Assembly (NCBI RefSeq): GCF_029852145.1
Contig: NC_079969.1
Location: 26,528,459 to 26,592,458 of the forward strand
DNA: 64,000 nt
Source: Microplitis mediator
Lineage: Eukaryota; Arthropoda; Insecta; Hymenoptera; Braconidae
Reading direction: 5' to 3'
Shown piece by piece: positions 26,520 to 39,529 of the stretch. Position 1 is the stretch's first letter, and each line of letters starts with the position of its first letter. The notes beneath the pieces were generated by a model, which was not told where the DNA came from, did not search any database, and saw only the letters and a list, made by a program, of their open reading frames with translations. Position numbers and translations under genes: made by a program.

Positions 26520-26937
26520 CACTGTAAAAAATTGGCAGAGTGAACTCGGAGCGGATGACTGTTTATTTATTAATGTACCTGAAAATCGGAACGTTTTTCG
26601 CAGAACGAAAATAATAAAAAAAATCTACTGGATCAAGATTTCGAAAATGTTTCGCATGTCACCCGAAAATAACAGGCCACCCCCAACTACCCCAATTCCC
26701 TTTTAGACATAAATTTCATGAATTATTTTCAGTTTCGTTGCCTGAAAAACGTTCCGATCTTCAGGTACATATTTATTAAATCCCTTCGGAGTGAAATTTA
26801 CTCCAAAGATGAGTTCATTTTAATATTAATACTTAATCGGAGTAACTTTTTTTTTACTCCGGGACTTCGAATGACGGAGAGAATTTGAATTTAAATAAAA
26901 TCCAGTTTACTCCCAATTTTTTACAGTACAGCAGTTG
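26520..26937. mobile_element. family E element with nested family D MITE
   Basis: Ends are inverted copies of CACTGTAAAAAATTGGGAGT. At 26573-26770 a family D MITE interrupts it, flanked by an ATTTATTA direct repeat (8-9 bp). Confidence 0.75.
26573..26770. mobile_element. family D MITE
   Basis: Starts ATGTACCTGAAAATCGGAAC and ends with the inverted copy. It lies inside the family E element and is bordered by ATTTATTA on both sides. Confidence 0.8.
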
Positions 26938-27517
26938 GCTTAAACATAAAAATAAATGCAAAATTTGACACTCATATATTAATCATATATTTGTTTATTT
27001 AATCAATTTAAAGAAAATTTTTTCGTATAACCAGACAAGACAATTACAGTTTCAAAAAAGTTACTGACATATATTTTAAACATTTTAAATATAGCATCTA
27101 TAAAAATTAGTCATATTTTAATAATAATTTATTCGGTAGACGTACACCCGTTTCTTGTGATTGCAAGGCTTGTTCATGAGGTCGTGCACAATATTGTGTA
27201 CGTGTACAGTTATAATATTGACGCATAATCACTTGAATAAGCGCATAATTATTTCATTTTGTAAATAATTTAAACACCAGCGAAAATAATTTTAAAAAAT
27301 ATTTATTTTGAAAATTCCGGTGGTGCTTTTTTTTTTAATTCTGTTTGATATGATTCTTTTTTAGTCAAATTTTTTTTTTAATTATTTGCTTAGTTTGCTA
27401 TTTGTTTTTTCGACAGCTTTTTTTTTTATATTTTTTTTATTGACTAGTAATGATAACTAATTAATAAATACCGAGATAAAATAAAGGAGATTACTGTAGT
27501 ATTATTATTTATTTTAT

Positions 27518-27651
27518 ACACTGAGAGAAATATTATTTGACAAAACGGATTTTGTTTATTTGATAAATATGTTACGTTTTTTTTTAATTCATTATTTATA
27601 CGGAAAAAAAATAATTAAATTTTAATTTGGATTATTATTTTTTCTCAGTGT
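27518..27651. mobile_element. short MITE, CACTGAGA type
   Basis: A 134-bp element with inverted ends ACACTGAGAGAAATATTA and TAATAATTTTTTCTCAGTGT-like sequence. No coding capacity. I did not find a clean target duplication. Confidence 0.5.
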
Positions 27652-28059
27652 ACTAAATTATGATGCTGACTTAAAAAATACTTATCTCTAAATCGCGTTC
27701 TATATTTATTGAAACAGGAATAAAAGCATCAAGTAATTATGTAAGAGTTCGTCTTATTTTTATTTTTAAAATCATTGAGTTAATTGTAAAAATTCAGATG
27801 AAAATAATTTTTTGTTTTACTGACTCAATTTTTTTCTGATGACAGTTCTAGTAGAAGCTGGACAATAGAAAATTTTTGTTTACTAATTTATTAAATCAGA
27901 GAAATTATTTATTTTCAATAAAAATATATAGAATTATAATTTTATAAAATTCGGTAACTTGAAAATCAAAATCTGTTTTTTTTTTTTTATGCAAAGTGGA
28001 AACTTTGAAAGAGAATAAAATTTTCTGTACCAAAAAATAAGCACTCTTACACAATTACC

Positions 28060-28530
28060 GGTTCCATGACAACTGATCTCCGACAAATTGATCCCACAGA
28101 CTAGATCCAACTGACGATCTAATTCATCGGTTCCATGACAACTGATCCCCGACAGGTAATCACACGATGATTGATCCCACAGACAACTGATCCCACTGAC
28201 AAATTCATAAAATAATCAATTATTAATTAATTACTATGACATGAGTAATTAAAATTCACTGTTGTAAATATAAAAAGTTAAATTAGATAAAAATCGATTG
28301 ACGATCAATTGTTGATGGGATCAGATGTCGGTGGGATCAATTTATAGGGATCACTTGTCGTGGTATAAAATTGTTGGGATCAGTTGACGACACACCTAAT
28401 TCATCAGTTTCATCAAGATTTTCATAACTTTCATTGTCATCATCTTCATAATTTTCAACCCCATGTCGATGGGATCAATTTCTAGGGATCTTTTGTCGTG
28501 GTATAAAATTCTTGGGATCAGTTCACTGCA
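28060..28530. mobile_element. GATC-rich palindromic repeat
   Basis: Words such as TGATCCC, GACAACTGATC and GGGATCA recur in both orientations, giving a large imperfect foldback. It is similar in style to the family G element at 14573-14793. An acid-coding stretch at 28396-28462 (minus strand) interrupts it. Confidence 0.5.
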
Positions 28531-28585
28531 CCCACAACTACCAATTAAATATTTAAAAATAAAAAAACTATAAATTTAAAAAACT

Positions 28586-28742
28586 TACATCACTCAAAGG
28601 CATATCGCTACTCTTACTAATTTGTTTTCGACTATTACTCCGTGTAAAAATACTTTCAGACTCTCGAATCCCGGTTTTAGTTAAAAAATTTAAATTACCA
28701 TTCACGGTGAGTAGTGACAGTAATTCTTCACTGTACACTTCT
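28586..28742 (-). pseudogene. possible orphan exon
   Basis: A minus-strand frame of about 50 codons reads with ordinary residue composition (Ser/Arg/Lys-rich, ending M-P-L-S-D) and stops exactly at a consensus GTAAGT donor at 28585. I could not find its partner exons. The next downstream sequence is the GATC-rich repeat, so this may be the remains of a broken gene, an alternative exon, or chance. Confidence 0.2.
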
Positions 28743-29492
28743 TATAATTTATGCAATTGAAATATTTTCTAACTGACCTCAGTCTTTAGTAATAAAAATA
28801 TTGATATCAACATTAGACATCATATTGGATGGAGATCTCTTAAAAAAATATTTACGTTCATTTAAATGTCCGATAAAAAATACGCAGTTCTTTAGAGGAT
28901 ATTCTACATGGGAACACATTTGATATTTGACTGTTTGTTTATTTTAAATCTTGTCTTTATGAAGCTCTTTGATATTTTAATAAATCATTGCTGCAACCCA
29001 AGACCATATAATCTTGTGTCATATATTCTGTACTTGTCTTTGAGCGATAGTCTTAAATTTACGTTCCTAACTTCTACACTAATAATATAAAATTGTTATA
29101 TATATTCGTACTCGACCTCAGTCTAGAAATGAATACAAAAAAATTTTAAATGTCATCAAAAAATTTTACGTAAATTATCATTTTTTTTTTAAATGAAAAT
29201 TTTGTACCCGGAAACAAAGATTTTGATTTAGAAATTTTTGTTAAAAATACAGGAGACGTATCATAATTTTTTTGTTCAAAAAAATTTGATTAAAAAAAAA
29301 AAATAACAGTCTCTTTTAAACATACGCGATATTAATCTGCGTTGCGTGAATTTAAGTCTTAGTCTTATAAATAAAGTCGACGTTTAATAAACTAGTGAAG
29401 TAAAAATAATTGAAAGTAATAATGATGATAATTCTAGTGTACGGAGCTACGGTTTGTTAATTCTTAAGTATTTTAAATGACTAATTAAATTG

Positions 29493-32400
29493 TTAGTTAG
29501 CGAGTGAAGGCTGGGGCTCAGTGAATGACATCTCCATGGTGACACCGCCGCTGGGAGGTCGGAAACGATTTGAAACGTCGACGCTATTGCTGCGAGGTTT
29601 ACGTCTGCCGAGGTGTCGTTCCACCCACTTGAGCATCGTCAGCACTGAGTCTGTACTGGGCAGTCTTCTTTCCGCGGACGTGCGTACGATGTGAGAAGAC
29701 GTGACGCGGAAAGTCGCAGCCATGCCTTTCAATGCCTGAAATCACCACCAATCACTTGACAATCTATTCCATAATTAATCAATTAATTAATTTACCTTCA
29801 TGGCGTCTTCATCAGTAGCGTCATCACCAGCGTAAATAATTCTTATTCTCTCACTCCAATCGAGACCAAACGCCGTACGTAAAATATATATAGAAGCGCG
29901 GCCTTTGTTCCATTCAACTGGTGGTTTAGCCTCGATAGCACAGTGCGCTTTGCAAGCTTTGAATCCTGCTTCTTCAATTAATTTCTTCGCTTGTCTTATT
30001 AAAAAACCGCGAGATTCAATTGGCGTTCCGCGGTAGTGGAAGGTCAATAAGGCTCCTTTATTTTCTACCCAAGCGCCATCTCTGCAGAGCTAAAAATTAA
30101 TTAATAAATTAATTAATAAATCCAGTGATTGATAAAAAAATAAATTACCTGATCCTGGAGAAGCTGCATCAAATTGCCAACTTTATCCTCGAACTCAACG
30201 GGCATCGGATGGACGAATTTGCTGCCGTCGGGGTGGAGAATCTCGAGACCGTGATTACCGGCGTAGGTGATGCCTTCAATGCCCACCATCGACTTGACAT
30301 TATTTACATTCCTGCCAGATATGATGGCGATGTAGGCATCCGGCATGTTGCTCAGTCGCTGAAGAACGTTCTTGGTCTCGAGGGGCAGAATCGCCAGGTC
30401 CGGGTGGGTCGCAATCGGCGCGAGGGTCCCGTCGTAGTCAAGCAGTAGCGCCAATTTGTGATCATCGCCAATGTATCTAGGGGACATGTGCGGTCACTGG
30501 GTTGTTACTTGGCTTTGACAATGAGTCAACTAGCGACAGCGTGCGCGGACCCGCCGTTTCCACAAGCAGTTCAAATAATCTTATTCATTTTTATATAATT
30601 ATTTTAATTATTATTATTTTCATTATCAATAATTACTTAAACTATCATGCATTTGTATTTTTTTATCGTTAATAAACTCACGCGTCATGCCCAGCTCATG
30701 CTCACCGATTAATGCTTAAAATGATTTTATCTACTGATGTAGACTAAACAAATATTGTAATTAATTATCAGCTTCATATATTATTAAATATATGTATGTA
30801 TGATTTATTAATTAATGATAATGATGTCCTAGTTTTTATTGTTAAAGATTTTTTTTAAACTTCCCGCTATAAAAATTTAAAATTAATAAGAAAAAAGAAC
30901 TACATTCAAATTTCAAGATGATACCGAAGTTTGCCGACATCTAATAATTTAGAGAATTTTATCAGAACGATAAATTATAAAAAAAAACGTATTTTAAAAA
31001 ATTGCACTGATAGTTTTTTTAATTTTCTATATGTGAATTTTTTTTTAAATTGATTTGTTTAAAATAAATAATCAAAAAATTTTCAATTGTCTGCTAACTT
31101 CAGGATCATAATTTCAAGATAAAAATTTTTTTTTTGGCAGGGCCAACCGTCTTTCAAATTTTTGTATATGGAATCTCATTAAAAATGATTGTATGACCAT
31201 GGTACGGCTGGCCGGGCCCCAATCATGGCCATTATATTACCCGATTGGTATTGACACTTACTTGCTGAGATAATCATCAAAGTCGTCCATCGTAACGGGC
31301 TGCATCACAGTCGCACCAACAGAATCTTGTTCTTCCAATGATCCCATAACTTGTAAGAATGATTTCATCCAATAATTGACGTCATATATACGCTCACGAC
31401 GACGTAAATAATTCATACGTAGCGTACGTTCATCTTCTGGCATTGTCAATGCTCTGTTACAAAAAATTCGTTTATTTATTTATTTATTTTAAATAAAAAA
31501 ACATAATTCTTTATTTATTCTCAGTACCTGTTTATAACTTCAGCAGCTTCATCAATTTCATACGGATTACAAATCAATGCCTCGTGCATCATTTCACCGG
31601 CACCGGCAAATGGGGAAACTATTAAGACACCTGGTGGAGTATTTATTTGACACGCGACGAATTCTTTGGCGACGAGATTCATTCCGTCTCTTAGAGGGGT
31701 AACTAGAGCGACGGCTGAGTCTCTGTAGAAACCAGCCAGCTCATCTTGGCTGACACACCCGTAGATGTACCGGATTGGCGACCAGTTGGGTGTAGTGAAG
31801 CGCCCATTGATGGAACCGATCAATTGCTCCATCTCGAGCTTCAGTTCTTGGTACTCTCGGACGTCTGTTCTCGATGGGACCGCGATCTGCAGCATCGTCA
31901 CTTGCTCGCGGTGCTCTGGATGCTTTTCCAGAAGCATCTCGAAGGCCTTGAGCCGGTGGACGAGTCCTTTGGTGTAGTCGAGACGGTCGACACCGAGAAC
32001 TATCTTCAAGTTGGTCATTATAACTTTGGGAGCTGCTTCTGCAAGTGAAACGAATCGATCGAAGGGGATGCCAATTGGCAGCGGTCGTACGCGGACTGTG
32101 CGCCCGCCGTGGTCTACTAGAAGGTTCTTTCTGTCAACTCGACCACCGAGACTCCTCTGACAGCAGTCGACGAAGTTGAGACAGTAGTCCTGGATGTGGA
32201 ACCCGACCATGTCGCAGCCAAGCATTCCCTGTAGAATTTCGTCGGCCCAAGGGAATAATCTGAAGATGTCCCACGGTGGGAACGGGATGTGCAGAAAGAA
32301 GCCAAGCTTTAGTTTGAGATTCTTCTCGTCGGCTGCCTGTCGGATCCAGTTGGCCGCCAACATCAGATGGTAGTCGTGGACCCAAACCAGCGGAGTCCCG

Positions 32401-33388
32401 TTTGGTTTAGTCTTCTGCTCCTCGTGAATCATCTCGAGCGCCTTCACTGTTTTCGCTGCGAATTCTTCATTTACGGCGACGTACGCGCGCCAGTGCTCGG
32501 CATTGAAAGTCGCGCGGTCTGGCATTGAGTGAAATAGCGGCCAGAAAGTTCCATTACAGCAACCATTGTAGTATGCATCAAATGTATCGGGTTCTACATG
32601 GACTGCAACCACCTGAAAAATATATTTTTTTAAATTATTTTATCCCCATATTCATTTTAAAAACCAGTTCTTCTACGATGAAATATTTCTAACGTATTTC
32701 CATTGACTTTTAATGAAAATTGATAGCGATTGGCTGATATCTATACATATATATACATTAAAATACAGATAACAAAATGAAATATAAATCATCTTATTTG
32801 GTCCACATTTCTCCGATAGGATCCTGGTTATCGCGAGTCATGCCAAGGGTACTTGTAACGAGAAAAAAAAGTTTAACGAGAAGTCTTCTGGGCGGGATGA
32901 CAAAAAAAAAAATCTGTTAATCGGAAGTGAATAAAGTCCAGCTTGTAACAACCGCTGATACAAACACTCGTGATTCTATTTATTAATATATATTTATTTA
33001 AAAAAATAGTTGCTGACGTTTGATTTTGACCCCCCATGTACGGCCCCTTGGCTGTCGCCTATTAATTGTCTCTCGAACATGCCCCTATCGCTATTAATTT
33101 TTACTGACTCGTGTTTATGATTATCACATATTAAGCTTTTGTTATTGGATGGAATTACGGCGGGGCTCGTCTTTGATAACGACAATCTCATTTACTGATA
33201 CCATGCATTTAATTATTTTGCAATATCATATTTATATTTACATGTACATACATTTACATATATGTCTTATTGTCCTTATCAAATTTAATTTAGCGGTATA
33301 TATTTTGTATGATATCTATAAAAATATGACGTCGCTTAAATGAAATTAGGTCGTAATAATAACAATTTAACCCAACAAATCTATCAAC

Positions 33389-33441
<53 letters not shown>

Positions 33442-36400
33442 TATAATTGATCCTACAGAAAAGGTGATCGACTGACCCTTGACTGCATTTGTGATCAATA
33501 ACGAGGATAACTACATTTTTAAATTTCAAAGTCTTGAATCAGTGGTTTGTTTTTTATTAAAATATATACATATGTCCATATATATGTATATAAATTATTT
33601 GATAAATAATCTTGACCCAAATAAATAATCAATTTTATTATTTATTTTCTTCCGTAAATTTCTCAATTGGAAATAAAAAAAAAAGTAAATATATTTTCGG
33701 GTGATGAGCGACGTGAAGAAAAAACAGATTTTAAAATTACAAAAGATGTTTTTTATTATTTATGTACGATAGCGATGCGTGGTTACAGGCTATGGGTTGC
33801 TGTATCAATGATAACCCGACCCCGTCGAGCCAGCGATCGTGATTTTTTACTTTAGTTTTTATAATAATAATTATTATTATTATTATTATTACTACTATAT
33901 AACTTACAACCGAGGGGGTTTTTATTACCAGGTCAGAGCATGCCTCGGCCACGTGACTCAATAAGTAATAAACAGTTTTATTATTTATCGAAAATAAAAA
34001 CTGTCAGATAAGCAGCAACAATAATCTGGAGAATCAATTAACAGCTAGACGTTTTGCGAACTTGTTTGAACTATTTGCCCGCTTATCGGGGGATTATTAA
34101 TTATTGTCTATATCGTGTTTGAAAAGGCTTATCTGTGAAAATGACCCGAGATTATATCGTAAATATAATTCGAAAGGATGAGGGATATCAGTTATTGTGT
34201 ATCACGATCCTATTATTTTATATATTTTTTTAAATATCAGACATGTGGATGGCGCGTGATAATTATTTTAGTATCGAGATATTGTTTGTGTAGTTGAGTT
34301 TTAAAACCGTTGTTTTTATTAGATAGTCTTATGCATTTATTAACACAAGTTAATTAATATTATTGTGATTATTGATGACGAATGGTGTTATTGTTTATTA
34401 TTTTACTGACTAGTCATCACTTAGCGACTTAATAAAAAAATAATTCAGTTAATTGTTAAGGTACTGTCAATGCCAAGGTCATAAAACTCGATCATATTTT
34501 TCCCGCATGTTTTCATTGGATGAAAAATTAAATAAATTTATAACATAAAGGCTGAGAATTATCAGACATAATATTTTATTTAAATGTCTGATAGATTTAG
34601 AAATTATTTTAATAAAAACTGAATTAGTGAATTCCGCTAATTAATTTTTAGAAATTGGGAACTAAAGGATGGAAGATAGTAGAGTAATTTTAAAAAAAAT
34701 GATGATAATTATATTAATTCTCACCTTACTCGAAAGTAAACCCGCTGTTGGAGTCCTATCATTAGGATCAGATTCAGGTATTTGTTCATTTTGATCTTCC
34801 ATGTGCATGCCGGGCCATCCTACCCATATTCCGTTGCCATTTATCACAACTGGTGCTACTGCGGTAACAAGACCTCCCGCGCTACAAATTAATTTATATA
34901 TAATTAACTTTAATAATAATTACAGTAAGCTCTGGTTATAAGTTACATCGGACGCTCTACTCACTCTCACGTCAATTTAATTTTTTCCTGTAAGTAAGAG
35001 TATAGACAGAAACATTGCTTATGACCAGAGTGTACTGTATTATCATGTCGGATCATTAAATTTTTTAGTATTGAAATTTTTTTAATTATTATACCCCCAC
35101 CCCCATAAAATTTATGATGAATTATCATTAATTAAAAATTAAATTAAAAATCACACTAATTATTTTCATTTGAAAATTATGAGCAAGAAGTCATAGAAAT
35201 TGAGTTTTTTAATTTTAAATTTAAATCGCCAATAAGAGACCTAGTACCCGCTCAGGGAACTAGTACCCGATCACTCATATATTTGTATATCTATATTTAG
35301 TAGAATTTAATAAATATATATACAAATACATGAGCGATCGGGTACTAGTTCCCTAATCGGGTATTGGGTCTGTTACCTTATTTTTAAATTAATCGACGGA
35401 TTTTGCGTATTTTCGAACTTGATATGTACCTGAAGATCGAAACGTTTTTCGCTCAACAAAACCGAAAAAAATTTATGTAATTTGACTTTAAAAGTACACA
35501 CAAAAAAAAATTCTCGACTGAAGGTAAATATTCTTGATTCAAGAAAATTTTTTTGGAGACCTAAATTTTCTCAGATAAAATAGAAATCTTCTCCAACCAA
35601 GACGAATTCTCTTGGCTCAAAAATCTTGACTTGGTTCCCGAAAACGTTTGTCTTAAAAAATATTTTCTTGACTCAAGATATCTGTTTTTTCTGTGTAACT
35701 TAAAGAATGGTTGGGGCAGGCCTGCAATTTTCGGCTGCCGTGTGAAACTTTTCAGGAATCAAAATCCAGTAGATTATTTACTTTTCATTTCGTTCTTTTA
35801 TTTCTGTTTCCGGAAAAACGTTCCGATCTTCAGGTACATGACGATCAAGATGATTATGATAAAAAAAAAACTTGATCAACTTCCATTACACATTTACTTT
35901 TAAACCAATGATTGATTTGAAACCTACTCAACAAATTAATAAATTTTATAAAAAATAAAAAAATAAAATACGCCGGGATGCAATGATTAGATTTATATAA
36001 ATCTTACTATTAATTATAAAAATTACTCTAGGATCTATTGGCTTTGAAATACATTTAAAAAAATTTTAAATCTAATTACTAATGAAAAATAAATCTTAAG
36101 ATTCTGATAATGTAAAATCCAATCAATGATTAATTTTTTTTTATTTTAAAAAAATAATAAAAGGGGAATTTTTATGTATATAATAATTTATAAGTTGATA
36201 ACAAAATCACGAGTTATTTTATTTCTATTTATCATTTATATTTTCTACTTAATTTATCAAAAATAAAATTTAATTTATTCGCTATCATTTATCGTATAAA
36301 TTTCAACAAAACTAAAAATAAATAAATTTACTTAAAGTCTCAGCGTTCATTATGATAGCAATTAAATAAAATATTTAAATCCAACGTGCGTTTATGATAA

Positions 36401-36692
36401 CATTTTTTTTTACTGTCAAGGTAAATTATAAATAAAGATAAAAATATTTTATCAGATAAACTTGTATATTTATCAAAGTAATAATGAGCTTATAAACGAA
36501 ATTATGTAAGAGATAAAAATGCATCTGTCAATTTATTACTCAACATTTGATAAGTAATCAATAAAAAAAAAATTACCTGCTTTTACGTTCTAGTTTGCCG
36601 GTTTCTTCATTTCTCTTGAGCACAAACGGCAACCTGTTGCTTACCACAATCATGCTTCCATTAGAGCTGAAGCTCCGCGATTCTGTAAGCAT
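29493..36692 (-). CDS. Tps1: trehalose-6-phosphate synthase (TPS-TPP fusion)
   Basis: Seven exons (36577-36692, 34725-34881, 31528-32612, 31262-31453, 30149-30476, 29796-30089, 29493-29735) join in phase to 804 aa. The enzyme makes trehalose 6-phosphate from UDP-glucose and glucose 6-phosphate in the cytosol; trehalose is the main insect blood sugar. The GT20 domain (about 15-485) shows V-V-S-N-R-L-P, H-D-Y-H-L-M (170-175), R-L-D-Y-T-K-G (301-307) and R-D-G-M-N-L-V-A-K-E (399-408). The C-terminal HAD phosphatase domain keeps D-Y-D-G-T (530-534) and G-D-D-A-T-D-E-D (714-721), so it may also release trehalose. The ATG at 36692 gives the M-x-x-E-x-R-S-F-S-S start typical of insect TPS, but a TTACAG just after it could instead be an acceptor, in which case the first residues come from an upstream exon. 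Introns carry several MITEs. Confidence 0.97.
30918..31109. mobile_element. MITE family A in a Tps1 intron, perfect 9-bp TSD
   Basis: Inverted ends of the family A type. AATTTCAAG is directly repeated at 30909-30917 and 31110-31118. It lies in the intron between the exons at 30149-30476 and 31262-31453. Confidence 0.85.
33391..33438. repeat. (AT)n microsatellite
   Basis: A nearly pure AT dinucleotide run in the large Tps1 intron between 32612 and 34725. The rest of that 2.1-kb intron is AT-rich with no exon seen. Confidence 0.9.
35233..35379. mobile_element. family C palindromic MITE
   Basis: A nearly complete palindrome whose arms contain AGGGAACTAGTACCCGATC. It lies in a Tps1 intron. Further copies are at 52230-52378 and, shortened, at 58267-58366. 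Confidence 0.75.
35424..35839. mobile_element. family D MITE with a second element nested inside
   Basis: Ends ATGTACCTGAAGATCGAAAC and the inverted copy. Inside, at about 35495-35699, a second inverted-repeat element starts ACACAAAAAAAAA and ends with its near complement, flanked by ACTTTAAAA- and ACTTAAAGA-like sequence. Confidence 0.65.
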
Positions 36693-37813
36693 GATTAGTA
36701 TTTTCAAAAATATTTATTTCTCAAATAAATAAATAAATCACTAGTTGACCCTTTTGCTGAGTCTTCAAATCGGTTTCCCGGGTCGGTATCGTCGCCAGTA
36801 ATTTTGAAAAAACCCACTTCTTAAATGAACTACTCAGGCATAAATTACACACTAGACTAAAGATCCATGTCTTTGAAATAAATTTTAATAAATTTAAAAG
36901 TATAAATAATTTGATAAGATTTAAGTAAAAATAGATTAAAGTGAAGGGTAAGATGATTAAAAATAAAGTTGAGAAGTATACGTTGCAGTCGGAAGTACCA
37001 AGTAGTACTGGAGTAACAACGCTCGGGATACGTTAGTTTATTGGTATTTTTCGTCCCGATGATTTAGTCCAAAGTACGGTTTCGCGGGCGGTATCAATGG
37101 AGGCCACGACCTGCGGAGCATCATCGCGGCACAACCACCAGCATCATCAACGTTATCCCTTGTCCCTCCTGTCCCCTTATTTCAACAAGACTTTTTATAT
37201 TAAAAATAATAATAATAATTATTGTTGTATTACTTTGACACTAGGAGGTGCCGAGTCTTCCATACACGAGCTAGTCTGCACCCCCGTTTCTCTATAGGCT
37301 CCGACCCCGTGGGTTATCTTGTTATCGCTTTATTTGATGATAGAAAACGTCTCGCGCACGTTTATTGCCTTCTTACTTTTTTTAACGAATCTCACATTCG
37401 TGATATTTTTTTATTTAAATAATCACGTGCAAGTCGGCCTGATTTTTTTATTTATGACGTGGAAAATAACCAACAGGTGTATTGGCTTTTTTTTTTTTTT
37501 AATTATGATTACTTTGAATTATTGTTATTATTAAATTTGATTTTAGATAAAAATTATATTCTTAATGTGATAAAAATCGTGTACTTGATATTTTATTTGA
37601 ATATTGATGAGAGTACAAAATTTCTTATTAGAATAAAAAATAAAAATTTTTTATTGCAAAATATAAGTAAATTTTTTTATTAAAAATTTAAAAATACAAT
37701 TTTTTGTTTTTCTTTGTAAAAAAAATATTTGACATTGAAACATCTTGATTTATTATTATTTTATTTTTAAATTATTTAAAAATAAAATACATTTTTTTTA
37801 TGATAGTGAAGTT

Positions 37814-38013
37814 ATGAGTGTGAATGTAGTAGACAGACAAATTTAAAATTACAAATAAATAGAGTAAACAATAAAAAAAATAAAATTTAAAAAAAATGCA
37901 CTTGTTAATTTCTCAGTTTTTTAAATGCGCATTTTTTTTAAATTTAATTTTATTAATTATTTACTCTATTCATTAATAATTTTAAATTTGTCTGTCTGCT
38001 GCATTCAAACTCA
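37814..38013. mobile_element. MITE family B inserted in a family A terminus
   Basis: Ends are inverted copies of ATGAGTGTGAATGTAGCAGA. The sequence left of it (37800-37813) is the start of a family A terminus, and that terminus resumes as TGAAGTTAGCGGAC just to the right, with TGAAGTT duplicated at the junctions. Family B copies also occur near 48909-49101, 50571-50749, 51690-51940, 53843-54008 and 55995-56205. Confidence 0.7.
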
Positions 38014-38222
38014 GATGAAGTTAGCGGACATCTGACAATTTTTGAAATTTTCAAATAATAAATTAACGTATTTATTAAATAAAAATAAAAAAATGCATGT
38101 GTAGAAAATTCAAAATTCAGTGCACGCATTTTAAAAAAATTTTATTATTTTAATTAATTAATATATTTATATGTAATTAAAAAAATGTCATATGTCTCTT
38201 ACATTTACACTCAATTGTTTTA

Positions 38223-38405
38223 TGATACTGAAGTTAGCCGAATAATTTTTAGATTTTTTTTTAAACAATAAATTATTCAAAAAAAAATATTTCAAAAACT
38301 TGCACCTATAGTTTTTAAAATTTTCTACATGTGCATATTTTTATTTTTTAATTAAGCCGAAACAAAAATTTGAAAATTTTTAACTGTCTGCTAACTTCAG
38401 GATCA
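38223..38405. mobile_element. MITE family A copy
   Basis: Begins TGATACTGAAGTTAGCCG and ends CTGCTAACTTCAGGATCA, with the usual core of TGCACCTATAG and CTACATGTGCATA-like words. Confidence 0.8.
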
Positions 38406-39529
38406 TTTTTTTTTGGTCTCATACAATTATTTAAATTAAAAAATTTTTAATTTTTCTAGGTCAATAATTGTCATATATTTTTAATAATTAAAAAAAATAA
38501 TTAAATTTTAAAGACACGACAGATGTCAGTCTGTTTGTTTTTTTTTTTTTTTTAATTAACATTCAAATATAAAAAAAAAATCACTGGTAGCTTTTTAAAA
38601 ATCCCGCGTAATAACAAAAACATGACAGCTCATCATACGGCGTAATAAAAATACCATAAGTTTTTTTAAAAATAAATTACCCAAACATATCTGAGAATCA
38701 ATAAAACCACAGATACATTGATCTAGTTCGAAAAAAACAAACTCAATCATTTCGTAAAACAAACGTTCGTTTGACGTTTCGGAAATAAAATGAAAACTTT
38801 ACAAAAATAAAAAAAAATAAAAAAAAAAAAAAAAAAAATTAGTTGACTCAGCAGGAAGTTATTTACTGATTACTATGCAATTGGTTAATAACAAATAAAA
38901 TAAATTGAATTATGGAGAAGAGAATACGAACGATTGGCTCGTAGACGACTGCTGAAAGGTCTGTAAGGGCTGTTGGAATGTATCTGCATGTTGATGACTA
39001 ACAATTAAATTTTGTAAACGTAGATATTAATAAAGAGTTTGAGAATAAACAAGATTGAGTGTTTATTAGTGCGCAGTTAACGTGGACGAGTAAACACCGG
39101 CTTCAGCGGTGTCCAACTGACACCAGATAATTCGCTTTTATTTTAAGAACAAGTTACTCGTGTGCTAATTGATAATTATATCGCGGCAATACTGAATTGC
39201 TATAAATAGATTTAGGTTTTATTTAATTATAATTACGATGTATACTTTTCTTGTATGTTCTAGAAATTTGACTGTCACGTGCTCGATAAAAAACAACAAA
39301 TTGTTTTGTTTTTTTGTGTTACACACAATGGCACACAAGGAGATACTGACAAACTCTGGAAATCTTCAACATGACACAGTGACTGCACCGGTTATTTTTT
39401 CAGGTAGCGCCCTCCAAACTTATGTCAACTCTGCGATTGCGCAATCTTATATTTTATCCATTTTTAAATGACACACAAATTAATTTTAAAAAATAATTTT
39501 GACTTTTATTTTTTAGAGCGAAGGGACCA

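Larger units (their letters stand above)
19003..29492. other. large non-coding region upstream of goosecoid, to Tps1
   Basis: No convincing gene. It contains a (TAG)n tract near 19255-19305, an inverted repeat CGATAGGCG/CGCCTATCG at 19464-19510, a tRNA-like element at 19941-20017, a GGATTA doublet at 20804-20815, (TTA)n near 20935-20981, a family E element at 21139-21582, a 341-bp tandem duplication starting at 24118 and 24459, nested MITEs at 26520-26937, a short MITE at 27518-27651 and GATC-rich palindromes at 28060-28530. A possible orphan exon lies at 28586-28742. Confidence 0.55.
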
